Shown: positions 14,203-22,042 of the stretch, piece by piece
How the letters are laid out: every line of letters begins with the position of its first letter
Numbering within the stretch: position 1 is the stretch's first letter
DNA from: Solirubrobacteraceae bacterium
GTDB taxonomy: Bacteria > Actinomycetota > Thermoleophilia > Solirubrobacterales > Solirubrobacteraceae
Direction: 5' to 3'
DNA length: 25,287 nt
NCBI GenBank assembly: GCA_025935735.1
Contig: JAICUS010000015.1
Span: forward strand, 1 to 25,287
Notes under the pieces: generated by a model
The model's input: the letters and a program-made list of their open reading frames with translations, nothing else
Told to the model about the DNA's origin: nothing
The model's database searches: none
Position numbers and translations under genes: made by a program

Positions 14203-15161
14203 TCGGACCATTCATCGACATGCACGGCGCGATCGACGTGCACGTGCACTCCGAGCCGGACCTGTTCCCGCGCATCGCGGACGACGTCGGCGTCTGCGAG
14301 CACGCCGCCGGGCTCGGCCTGCGGGCCATCGTGCTCAAGTGCCACTCGGAGCGCACCACCAGCCGCGCGTTCCTGACCCAGCGGCTCGTGCCCGGGATAA
14401 CCATTCTCGGCGGCATCGTGCTCAACCGGGCGGTCGGCGGGATCAACCCTGCCGCGGTCGAGGCCGCGCTCCAGTTCGGCGCCAAGCAGGTGTGGATGCC
14501 CACGGTGGACGCGGCCAACCACGCCGCGACGTTCGGCTCGACGGGCGCCTACGACAAGCAGGCCAGCACGATGGCCCAGTCCGGTGACGTCGGCATCCGC
14601 ATCCTCGACGCGGACGGCCGGCTGATCCCCGAGATCTACGACGTGCTCGACCTGATCGCCGCGAGCAACGTGATCCTCGGCACGACGCACCTCTTCCGTG
14701 AGGAGATCGCCGCGCTGGTGCCGGCGGCGTTCGAGCGCGGCGTGCAGAAGGTGCTGATCACCCACCCGTTCTTCAAGGTGCCGGCGCTCTCGCTCGAGGA
14801 GCTGCAGCGCTACGTCGGCCTCGGCGCCTACGCCGAGTTCGGCTATTGCACGGTCTCGCCGATGTGGAACCACGCGGCACTCACCCGCGTGGTCGAGGCA
14901 ATCCGTACGGTTGGGCCGGAGCGGTCGGTGCTGATGAGCGACGGCGGCCAGCGCCACAACCCGATGCCGGCCGAGTGCCTGCGCGTCTTCGCGCAGTCGG
15001 TCTACGAGTCGGGCGTCTCGGAGGCCGACGTCGAGCGGATGATCAAGCACAACCCCGCTGAGCTGCTCGATCTCGGGCCCGCGCCGGTCGTGGCCCCGCA
15101 GGAGGCGGCGGCCTCCGACGGAACGCTCGGCCTCGCCGCGGCCTCGGCGGTGGAGGGCTGA
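14199..15161 (+). CDS. DUF6282-like amidohydrolase-type metal-dependent protein
   Basis: A 320-residue protein I match to the DUF6282 family. The start DxHxH (Asp13, His15, His17 in IDVHVHSEPD) is a metal-binding signature of amidohydrolase/PHP-like barrels. Other likely ligands are Lys47 or His49 (LKCHSE), His189 (ITHPFF) and Asp248 (SDGGQRHNP). No member of this family has a function I can cite. In this setting it may hydrolyse a ring amide, lactone or carbamoyl group, or decarboxylate an intermediate. The start at 14199 overlaps the CoA-transferase stop; GGAGG lies at 14181-14185, a longer than ideal spacing, and an ATG at 14220 is an alternative. Confidence 0.75.
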   Translation: MIGPFIDMHGAIDVHVHSEPDLFPRIADDVGVCEHAAGLGLRAIVLKCHSERTTSRAFLTQRLVPGITILGGIVLNRAVGGINPAAVEAALQFGAKQVWMPTVDAANHAATFGSTGAYDKQASTMAQSGDVGIRILDADGRLIPEIYDVLDLIAASNVILGTTHLFREEIAALVPAAFERGVQKVLITHPFFKVPALSLEELQRYVGLGAYAEFGYCTVSPMWNHAALTRVVEAIRTVGPERSVLMSDGGQRHNPMPAECLRVFAQSVYESGVSEADVERMIKHNPAELLDLGPAPVVAPQEAAASDGTLGLAAASAVEG

Positions 15162-15162
15162 C

Positions 15163-15843
15163 ATGGCGCGCGTCGGGCTGATCGTCCCCTCCTCCAACAC
15201 GGTCATGGAGGTCGACCTGTACCGCCGGCTGCCGGCCGGCGCGACGCTGCACACCGCGCGCATGCACCTCGTCGAGACGACGCCGGAGGGCGAGTCGACC
15301 ATGCTCGACGACCACCTCCCGGTCGCCGTGCGCGACCTCGCCACCGCGCGGCCGGACGCCGTGGTGTTCGGCTGTACGAGCGCCGGCGCGCTGCGCGGCA
15401 ACGCCTACGAGGCCGAGCTCGTGCGGCGGATCGCCGACGATACCGGGGCCGAGGCGATCAGCGTCGCCGCGGCCGTGCGCGGCGCGATCCGCCGGCGCGG
15501 GGCCCGGCGCGTCGGCGTGGTCACGCCGTACGTCGACAGCCTCAACGACAAGATCGCCGAGAGCCTGCGCGACGACGGCCTCGAGGTGGCGGCGATCCAC
15601 GGCCTGGGCATCGACGAGAACTTCGAGATCGCCGCGGTTGACGGGCCCGCCATCGCCGACTTCGCGGTGCGCTGCTTCGGCGGCCGCGACGACATCGACC
15701 TGCTCTTCGCCTCGTGCACGAACTTCCGCGCCCTCGACGCGGTGGAGGCCATCGAGCAGCGGCTCGGCGTGCCGGCGATGACCAGCAACCTCGCCGCGCT
15801 GGAGGCCGTCCAGGCCGCGATCGGCGCCGGAGCCGCCGCCTAG
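15163..15843 (+). CDS. Asp/Glu/hydantoin racemase superfamily protein, maleate isomerase-like
   Basis: A 226-residue protein with VGLIVPSSNTVME at the N-terminus, Cys71 in FGCTSAG and Cys185 in ASCTNFRA. The paired cysteines and the PSSNT start are typical of maleate cis-trans isomerase and arylmalonate decarboxylase relatives within the Asp/Glu racemase superfamily. Both cysteines are present, which favours racemase or isomerase chemistry over one-cysteine decarboxylase chemistry. GGAGGG sits 5 nt upstream of the ATG. Next to DUF6282 and a Hyu-type complex, racemisation of a hydantoin or isomerisation of a ring-opened dicarboxylate are both plausible. Confidence 0.82.
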   Translation: MARVGLIVPSSNTVMEVDLYRRLPAGATLHTARMHLVETTPEGESTMLDDHLPVAVRDLATARPDAVVFGCTSAGALRGNAYEAELVRRIADDTGAEAISVAAAVRGAIRRRGARRVGVVTPYVDSLNDKIAESLRDDGLEVAAIHGLGIDENFEIAAVDGPAIADFAVRCFGGRDDIDLLFASCTNFRALDAVEAIEQRLGVPAMTSNLAALEAVQAAIGAGAAA

Positions 15844-15845
15844 CG

Positions 15846-16730
15846 ATGTACGCGTCGCCCTTCGAGTACACCCGGGCCGCGTCGTGGGCGGACGCGGTCG
15901 AGCGGGTCGCGGCCGGCGGCGAGGACGCGCGGGTGATCGCCGGCGGCCAGAGCCTGGCGCCGATGATGATGCTGCGGATGGCCGAGCCATCGCTGCTGGT
16001 GGACGTCAACGGCGCCGCGCCGCGGACCATCGAGCGCGACAACGGCACGCTCGTGCTCTCGGCGCTGGCCCGCCACGCCGAGCTGGAGGCGTCGCGCGAG
16101 GTGCGCAGCGCGTTCCCCGCGCTCGCCGAGGCCGCCGGCTGGATCGGCAACGTCCGCGTGCGCCCCCGCGGGACGATCGGCGGCAGCGTCGCGCACGCGG
16201 ACCCGAGCGCGGAGTACCCGTGTGTCGCACTGGCTGCCGGGGCGACGATCACCGCGCTCGGGCCGGGCGGCGAGCGCTCCATCCCGGCCGCCGAGTTCTT
16301 CGTCAGCCACTTCACGACCGCCCTGGAGCCCGGCGAGCTGGTCACGCGCGTGGCCGTGCCGGCGCTGCGCACGCGCGAAGGCTGCGCGTTCGTGGAGCTG
16401 TCGCGGCGCCCGGGCGACTTCGCCACGGTCGAGGTGTGCGCGTTCGTCGCGCTGGGCGAGGACGGCCGCTGCAGTGAGGCGCGGCTCGTACTCGGCGCGA
16501 CCGCCGACCGGCCGCTCGACCTGTCGGACGGCCTGCAGGCGCTGAGCGGCGAGGAGCCCGAGCGCGCGGCGGCCGAGGCCGCCCGGGCTGCGGCCTTGCT
16601 CGCCGAGATCGGCGAGAGCGCGCACGGCTCGGAGGGCTACCGCCGGGAGCTCGTCGCCGTCCTGGGGCGCCGCGCGCTGCTGGCGGCCGCGGCCCGGGCA
16701 CGGGGAGAGGAGCCGGCATGGACCGGATGA
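15846..16730 (+). CDS. Molybdenum hydroxylase FAD-binding medium subunit (CoxM/XdhB type)
   Basis: A 294-residue FAD subunit of the xanthine dehydrogenase family. The two FAD-binding loops are clear: VIAGGQSLAPMMMLR near residue 30-45 and TIGGSVAHADPSAEYP near 115-130. The C-terminal CO-dehydrogenase-type domain follows. It passes electrons from the 2Fe-2S subunit to an acceptor. It starts 2 nt after the preceding stop and overlaps the next gene by 13 nt. Gene order medium-small-large is the common order for soluble bacterial Mo hydroxylases. Confidence 0.92.
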   Translation: MYASPFEYTRAASWADAVERVAAGGEDARVIAGGQSLAPMMMLRMAEPSLLVDVNGAAPRTIERDNGTLVLSALARHAELEASREVRSAFPALAEAAGWIGNVRVRPRGTIGGSVAHADPSAEYPCVALAAGATITALGPGGERSIPAAEFFVSHFTTALEPGELVTRVAVPALRTREGCAFVELSRRPGDFATVEVCAFVALGEDGRCSEARLVLGATADRPLDLSDGLQALSGEEPERAAAEAARAAALLAEIGESAHGSEGYRRELVAVLGRRALLAAAARARGEEPAWTG

Positions 16731-17200
16731 AGATCGGCCTGCGGGTCAACGACCGCGACGTGGAGGCCTGGGTGACGCCCAACCAGCCGCTCAGCGAGGT
16801 GTTGCGCACGCAGGCCGGGCAGACCGACGTCAAGTACGGCTGCGGCGAAGGGGTGTGCGGCACCTGCACCGTGCTGCTGGACGGCGAGCCGGTCAACTCC
16901 TGCCTGGTGTTCGCGGTGCAGGCCGACGGCGCGGAGATCACCACCGTTCGCGGGCTGCTGGCGGCGGACGGCTCGCTGGGGCCGCTGCAGCGGAGCTTCC
17001 TCGAGCACGGCGGCTCGCAGTGCGGGTTCTGCACGCCCGGCATGGTGCTGACCGCCCACTGGTACCTGGGCGAGTATCCGGCGGCGGACCGCGAGCAGCT
17101 CCGCGCGGCGCTCGCCGGCAACCTGTGCCGCTGCACCGGCTACGGCAAGATCCTCGACGCGGTCGAGGCCTACGCGCAGGAGCGCGGCAATGGCCACTGA
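16718..17200 (+). CDS. Molybdenum hydroxylase 2Fe-2S small subunit (CoxS/XdhC type)
   Basis: A 160-residue iron-sulfur subunit. The plant-ferredoxin-type cluster ligands are in YGCGEGVCGTCTVLLDG (around residues 40-56) and the second cluster ligands in CGFCTPGM and LCRCTGYGKIL toward the C-terminus. Both clusters are complete. Start chosen at 16718 because GGAGAGGAG lies just upstream; an ATG at 16727 is the alternative. It overlaps the FAD subunit by 13 nt and the large subunit by 11 nt, indicating coupled synthesis. Confidence 0.95.
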   Translation: MDRMKIGLRVNDRDVEAWVTPNQPLSEVLRTQAGQTDVKYGCGEGVCGTCTVLLDGEPVNSCLVFAVQADGAEITTVRGLLAADGSLGPLQRSFLEHGGSQCGFCTPGMVLTAHWYLGEYPAADREQLRAALAGNLCRCTGYGKILDAVEAYAQERGNGH

Positions 17201-19493
17201 GGCGCCGAGCCGGATCGGCGGGCCGCTGCGACTCGGCGGCCCGTTCCCGCGCGACTTCGAGGAGAAGGTGGCGGGCGCGCTGCGCTACGCCGACGACTGG
17301 GCGCTGCCCGGCATGCTGCACGGGGCGATCGCCCGCGCGAGCCTGCCGTCCGCCCGCATCACCGGGATCGACTGCAGCGCGGCGCTCGCGGTGCCCGGCG
17401 TGCGCGCGGTGCTCACCGCGGCCGACGTCCCGCGCAACGTGATCGCCGAGGAGGCCAGCGGCGTCGGCCTGGACCCGGTGGTCATGCCGGTCCTCGCGGG
17501 AGACCGCGTGCGCTACGACGGCGAGCCGGTGGCCGTGGTGGCCGCCGACACGCAGTGGGCTGCCGAGGAGGCGGCGCAGCTCGTCGACGTGGAGTACGAG
17601 GAGGCGCCCGGCGTGTTCACCGTCGAGGACGCGCTCGCCCCGGGCGCGCCGCAGGTGCACGCGCATGGCAACCGCTACGTCGCCTGGCACCTCGAGCACG
17701 GCGACCTCGACCGTGCGTTCGCCGAGGCGGACGTGGTGATCGAGGCCACCTACCAGACCCAGCACGTCGACCACGCCTACCTGGAGCCCGAGGCGGGCGT
17801 CGGCTGGATCGACGGCGACGGCGTGCTCACGCTGCGCGTGTCGACCCAGGTGATCGAGCACCAGCGCCAGCTCGCCGACATGCTCGGCCTGCCGCACGCC
17901 CGCGTGCGCGTGATCGCCAGCTACATGGGCGGCGGCTTCGGCGGCAAGGAGGACATGACCGTCGAGCCGTACCTGGCCCTGCTGGCCTGGCACACCCAGC
18001 GGCCGGTGCGGATGGTGTGGACCCGCCAGGAGTCGCTGCTGGCCCGCCAGAAGCGCCACCCGTTCACGATGCGTTACCGCACCGGGGCGACGCGGGACGG
18101 CCGCATCACCGCCCAGCAGATCTCGATCCTGGGCAACGCCGGCGCCTACCCGCTGCTCTCCACGCGCGTGCTGTTCGCCGGCGCGGTCAACTCGACCGGG
18201 CCGTACCGCTTCGGCGCGGCGCAGGTGGACAGCGTCGCGGTGTTCACCAACACCGTCCCGACGAGCGCGTTCCGCGGCTTCGGGGCGATGCAGGTCGTGT
18301 TCGCCTACGAGCAGCAGATCGACCGTCTGGCCGAGGCGCTCGACATGGACCCGGTCGCCCTGCGCGAGCGCAACTTCGTCGAGCAGGGCGACCTGCGGGT
18401 CACCGGCGAGCCGATCGACACGGGCGTGGGCGTGCGCGAGTGCCTGCGCACGGCGCTGGCCGCCCTCGGCGACCCGTCCCCCCCGCGGCCGGGCAAGCGG
18501 ATCGGGCGCGGCTTCGCGTGCAGCATGCAGCCCTACGGGCGCTCCATGTTCTTCGCCGACCGGGCGTCCTGCTGGATCGGCTTCGAGCAGGACGGCACGC
18601 TGATCATCCGCGCCGGCGTGACGGATCTCGGCGGCGGCCAGGCCGCGTCGCTGTCGCTGATCGCCTGCGAGGTGCTCGGCGTCACGCTCGACCGCTCGAG
18701 CGTCCACATCGGCGACACCGCGCTGACGCCGCTGGTCGGCGGCACGTTCGCCACCCGCCAGCTGTACATGTCCGGCAACGCGACGCTGCAGGTTGCCCGC
18801 CAGCTGCGCGCCAAGCTCGAGCCGGTGGCCGCCGACCTGCTCGGCGCCGCCGCGGACGAGCTGAACTGGGGCGAGAACCTCGTTTGCGTCACCGGCCGCG
18901 AGGAGCACGCGATGACCACCGCGGAGCTGGCGCGCGCCGCCGAGGCGCGCGGCGTGATGCCCTACTGCCACGACACCTTCCACGCCGAGGTGGGCGAGTT
19001 CGATCCGAGCACCGGCAAGGGCCGCACCTTCCCCGACTACACCCACGGAGCGCACGCCGTCGACGTGGAGATCGACGAGGAGACCGGCGCGACGCGGGTG
19101 CTGCGCTACGTCGCCTGCCACGACGTCGGGCGAGCGCTGCACCGGCAACGAGTCGAGGGGCAGATCGAGGGCGCGGTGGCGCAGGGCGTCGGCTATGCGC
19201 TCAGCGAGGAGGTCGAGCTGCACGACGGCGTCGTCACCTCGACGCTGTTCGCCGACTACCTGATCCCGTCGGCGCTCGACCTGCCCGACATCGTGGCGAT
19301 CGCGCTCGAGATCCATCCGGGCAAGGGCCCGCTGGGCGCCCGCGGCGTGGGCGAGCCGCCGATCGGCCCGCCCGCGCCGGCGCTGGCCGCGGCGATCCAC
19401 CATGCCACCGGCGTCCGGCTCACCCGCCTGCCGATGACGCCGGAGCGGATCCTCGCAGGCATGCGCACCGCCCGGGAGGCGGCGGCGCGGTGA
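17190..19493 (+). CDS. Molybdenum hydroxylase large catalytic subunit (xanthine dehydrogenase family)
   Basis: A 767-residue molybdopterin-binding subunit. Features in order: the N-terminal aldehyde-oxidase a/b-hammerhead domain (about 25-140), MGGGFGGKED (from 246), AFRGFG (360-365), GQAAS near 485, EGQIEGAVAQGVGYAL and the catalytic glutamate Glu722 in GVGEPPIGP. The AFRGFG loop in place of the CO dehydrogenase AYRCSFR loop excludes a true CO dehydrogenase and points to hydroxylation of an N-heterocycle or aldehyde. It has no twin-arginine signal. No cofactor insertion factor (XdhC/CoxF type) is in the window, so maturation must come from elsewhere. One expected product in this setting is a ring-hydroxylated imidazole or hydantoin. 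Confidence 0.93.
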   Translation: MATEAPSRIGGPLRLGGPFPRDFEEKVAGALRYADDWALPGMLHGAIARASLPSARITGIDCSAALAVPGVRAVLTAADVPRNVIAEEASGVGLDPVVMPVLAGDRVRYDGEPVAVVAADTQWAAEEAAQLVDVEYEEAPGVFTVEDALAPGAPQVHAHGNRYVAWHLEHGDLDRAFAEADVVIEATYQTQHVDHAYLEPEAGVGWIDGDGVLTLRVSTQVIEHQRQLADMLGLPHARVRVIASYMGGGFGGKEDMTVEPYLALLAWHTQRPVRMVWTRQESLLARQKRHPFTMRYRTGATRDGRITAQQISILGNAGAYPLLSTRVLFAGAVNSTGPYRFGAAQVDSVAVFTNTVPTSAFRGFGAMQVVFAYEQQIDRLAEALDMDPVALRERNFVEQGDLRVTGEPIDTGVGVRECLRTALAALGDPSPPRPGKRIGRGFACSMQPYGRSMFFADRASCWIGFEQDGTLIIRAGVTDLGGGQAASLSLIACEVLGVTLDRSSVHIGDTALTPLVGGTFATRQLYMSGNATLQVARQLRAKLEPVAADLLGAAADELNWGENLVCVTGREEHAMTTAELARAAEARGVMPYCHDTFHAEVGEFDPSTGKGRTFPDYTHGAHAVDVEIDEETGATRVLRYVACHDVGRALHRQRVEGQIEGAVAQGVGYALSEEVELHDGVVTSTLFADYLIPSALDLPDIVAIALEIHPGKGPLGARGVGEPPIGPPAPALAAAIHHATGVRLTRLPMTPERILAGMRTAREAAAR

Positions 19494-20620
19494 CGGTCGC
19501 CGCGCGAGGCGAGCGGACGCTGCGGCGGCCCCGGGAGCCCGGCGCGCTCGCGCCGGACCCGGCGAACGCCGGCCCGCGGCGGCTGCACGCCAGCATGCCG
19601 GGCTACGGGGTCTCCCCCTTGCGCGCGGCGCCGGGCGTCGCCGCGCGGCTGGGAGTCGGGACCGTGCTGGTCAAGGACGAGTCGTCGCGTCTAGGCCTGC
19701 CGTCGTTCAAGATCCTCGGCGCCTCGTGGGCGATCTGTCGCGCGCTGGGCGAGCGCGCCGGCCGCGCGGTCGACACCTTCCCGGCGCTCGAGCAGCTCGC
19801 CGGCGAGCTCAGGCCGCTGACCCTGGCTGCCGCTACGGACGGCAACCACGGCCGGGCCGTGGCCCGAATGGCCGGCCTGCTCGGGCTCGGGGCGAGCATC
19901 TACGTCCCGCGCGACATGGTGGCCGCGCGCATCGCGGCCATCGAGTCCGAAGGCGCGACGGTGACTGTCGTCGACGGCGGCTACGACGACGCCGTGCGGC
20001 GCTCCGCCGAGGACGCGGGCGAGCACTGCCTGGTCATCTCGGACACCTCGTGGCCTGGCTACAAGGCCGTGCCGGCCTGGGTGATCGAGGGCTACCAGAC
20101 GATCTTCGCCGAGATCGAGGACGCGCTCGCCGGCGACGGCCTGCCGCGGCCGGGCGTCGTGGCCGTCCCGATCGGGGTCGGCGCGCTCGCCGCGGCGGCG
20201 GTGCGCCACTTCTGGACCGCGCCCGGTGCGCGCCCCGCGCTGGTCGGCGTCGAGCCGACCTCCGCCGCGTGCGTGCTCGCGTCCGTGGAGGCGAGCGAGA
20301 TCGTCTCGCTCACCGAGCCGCAGGAGTCGATCATGGCCGGGCTCAACTGCGCGACCCCGTCGCTGGTGGCCTGGCCGCTCGTCTCCGCCGGCATCGACGT
20401 CTACACCGCGGTGGACGACGCGCGCGTGCCGGAGGCGATGCGGCTGCTGGCCGCGGACGGGATCGTGGCGGGCGAGACCGGCGCCGCGGGCCTGGCCGGG
20501 CTCATGCGGCTCGCGGAGGCCGGCGACGAGCTGCTGTCGCCCGCAACGTCCGTCCTGCTGCTGGACACCGAGGGGGCCACCGACCCGGAGGCCTACGAGC
20601 GGATCGTGGCCGGTGGCTGA
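19490..20620 (+). CDS. PLP-dependent ammonia-lyase, diaminopropionate ammonia-lyase-like
   Basis: A 376-residue fold-type II PLP enzyme. GTG start at 19490 overlaps the previous stop; GGGAGG is about 10 nt upstream. Lys74 in LPSFKILGAS should bind PLP. Asp117 in TDGNHGR replaces the serine of threonine dehydratases (SSGNHA). The Lys-Asp spacing of 43 equals that of the catalytic Lys77/Asp120 I recall from E. coli diaminopropionate ammonia-lyase. That enzyme makes pyruvate and two ammonia from 2,3-diaminopropionate. Diaminopropionate or a carbamoyl/ureido derivative could arise from an opened imidazole or hydantoin ring. It is somewhat shorter than the E. coli enzyme (~398). Substrate is unproven. 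Confidence 0.8.
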   Translation: MTVAARGERTLRRPREPGALAPDPANAGPRRLHASMPGYGVSPLRAAPGVAARLGVGTVLVKDESSRLGLPSFKILGASWAICRALGERAGRAVDTFPALEQLAGELRPLTLAAATDGNHGRAVARMAGLLGLGASIYVPRDMVAARIAAIESEGATVTVVDGGYDDAVRRSAEDAGEHCLVISDTSWPGYKAVPAWVIEGYQTIFAEIEDALAGDGLPRPGVVAVPIGVGALAAAAVRHFWTAPGARPALVGVEPTSAACVLASVEASEIVSLTEPQESIMAGLNCATPSLVAWPLVSAGIDVYTAVDDARVPEAMRLLAADGIVAGETGAAGLAGLMRLAEAGDELLSPATSVLLLDTEGATDPEAYERIVAGG

Positions 20621-21338
20621 GCGCTTCGTCCTGGTCCACGGCTCCTGGCACGGCGGCTGGGCCTGGGACGCCGTGCGCGAGCGGCTGGAGGCGGCGGGCC
20701 ACCGCACGCTCGCGCCGACGCTCGCCGGCCACGGCCCGGGCGCCGAGCGGGCCGGCGTGCGCCACGCCGACTGCGTCGACTCGGTGGTGGCGGCGATCGA
20801 AACGGAAGGGCTCGAGGACGTCACGCTCGTCGGCCACAGCTTCGGCGGCTCGGTGATCGCCAAGGTGGCCGAGCGCATCCCCGAGCGGCTCGCCCGGCTG
20901 GTGTTCTTCACCGCGTTCGTGCTGGCGAGCGGCGAGAGCATCGTCGACCGCCTGCCCGCCGCCCAGGTGGAGGAGTTCGCCGCCCGGGCGGCGGCGAGCG
21001 AGGACAACACCGTGCCCTGCCCGTGGGAGGTGTTCCGCGACTTCTTCATGCAGGACGCCGAGGAGGCCGAGGCGCGCGCGGTGTGGTCGCGGCTCGCGCC
21101 CCAGCCGTACGCCACCTGGACCGACCGGCTCGACCTGGACCGCTTCTACGCACTCGACCTGCCCCGGGCCTACATCGCCTGCGGCGACGACCTCGCGCTG
21201 GACCCCGGTGCGTGGCATCCGGGCATGTCCACGCGACTGGGCGACTTCCGGCTGCTGGAGGTCGCGGGCAGTCACGAGGCCATGTTCACCCGCCCGGACG
21301 ACGTCACGGGCGCGCTGGCCGCCGCGGCGGCCGGCTAG
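20613..21338 (+). CDS. Alpha/beta hydrolase (methylesterase/hydroxynitrile lyase-like)
   Basis: A 241-residue alpha/beta hydrolase starting at GTG 20613, overlapping the previous gene by 8 nt. The oxyanion region is LVHGSWHGGW, the nucleophile elbow GHSFGG with Ser76, and the catalytic histidine His221 in GSHEAMFT. An Asp in the CGDDLAL segment probably completes the triad. The HGSWHGGW opening is typical of the small esterase/HNL branch, including carboxylic-ester and aminoacrylate-type hydrolases. It is the last gene of the eleven-gene run. Its stop shares CTAG with the stop of the opposing GntR gene, leaving no room for an intergenic terminator. Confidence 0.87.
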   Translation: MAERFVLVHGSWHGGWAWDAVRERLEAAGHRTLAPTLAGHGPGAERAGVRHADCVDSVVAAIETEGLEDVTLVGHSFGGSVIAKVAERIPERLARLVFFTAFVLASGESIVDRLPAAQVEEFAARAAASEDNTVPCPWEVFRDFFMQDAEEAEARAVWSRLAPQPYATWTDRLDLDRFYALDLPRAYIACGDDLALDPGAWHPGMSTRLGDFRLLEVAGSHEAMFTRPDDVTGALAAAAAG

Positions 21339-22042
21339 TCGCCGGCGAAGCCGCGCTGGAGCGCGGCCCGGCCGTGCTCGACGTGCTTTCGCATCCGCTC
21401 GGCGGCGACCGGCCCGTCCCCGGCCTTCAGCGCGTCGAAGATCGCCTCGTGCTCGCGCAGGAAGCGGCGCGGCACCTCGGTGGAGTAGACGCGCCGCGAG
21501 AGCTCGAGCTGGAGCCGCGACCAGTACCCGCGCAGCACGCTCATCAGCTGGCTGGCGCTCGCCTCGTAGATCGACAGGTGGAAGTCGGCGTCCAGCTGGC
21601 CGGCGACGGAGGGCTCGTCGTCAAGCGCCTCGGAGAAGCGCGCGAGCACCGCCTCGATCGCGGTGAGCTCCGCCGGCGCTGCGCGCTCTGCCGCCAGCCG
21701 GGTGAGGTAGGGCTCGAGGGCGAGGCGGACGTCGTAGATGAGGCTCGCCTCCTCGGCGGACAGGCGGTAGGTCACGTAGGTCCCGCGGCTGCGCTGGCTG
21801 ATCACCAGGCCTTCGGCCTCCAGCCGTCGCAGGCCCTCGCGCACGGGAGTGCGGCTGGCCCCGGTGCGCTCGATCGCCAGCGCCTCGGTCAGCCGCTCGC
21901 CGGGCGCCAGCCGGCCGGCCAGGATGTCGTCGCGCAGCACCTGGCAGACGTGCTCCGACAGTGACGGTGGCAGCCCGACCGGGGCGGGCGCCGGGTCCTC
22001 GCCGGGATCGCGCAGCGGTGTGGATGTCCTGTAGGCGGGCAT
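21335..22042 (-). CDS. GntR family regulator, FCD domain (regulator 3, paralog of regulator 2)
   Basis: A 235-residue FadR-subfamily regulator. I start it at the ATG at 22042, preceded by AGGA at a short 4-nt spacing; the frame stays open far upstream but without support. Winged helix about 25-90 with SEHVCQVLRDDIL, GRLAPGERLTE and SRTPVREGLRRLEAEGL; FCD domain with QLDADFHLSIY, REHEAIF and MRKHVEHG. It aligns nearly gap-free with regulator 2 and by eye more than half of positions match, so the two came from a duplication and may share operators. It is divergent from the NCS1 transporter and ends tail-to-tail with the alpha/beta hydrolase. Confidence 0.9.
   Translation of the reverse strand: MPAYRTSTPLRDPGEDPAPAPVGLPPSLSEHVCQVLRDDILAGRLAPGERLTEALAIERTGASRTPVREGLRRLEAEGLVISQRSRGTYVTYRLSAEEASLIYDVRLALEPYLTRLAAERAAPAELTAIEAVLARFSEALDDEPSVAGQLDADFHLSIYEASASQLMSVLRGYWSRLQLELSRRVYSTEVPRRFLREHEAIFDALKAGDGPVAAERMRKHVEHGRAALQRGFAGD

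Noticed and set aside
15846..19493. Aerobic CO dehydrogenase (coxMSL)
   Set aside because: Gene order fits, but the large subunit has AFRGFG at the active loop and lacks the cysteine-containing CO dehydrogenase loop.
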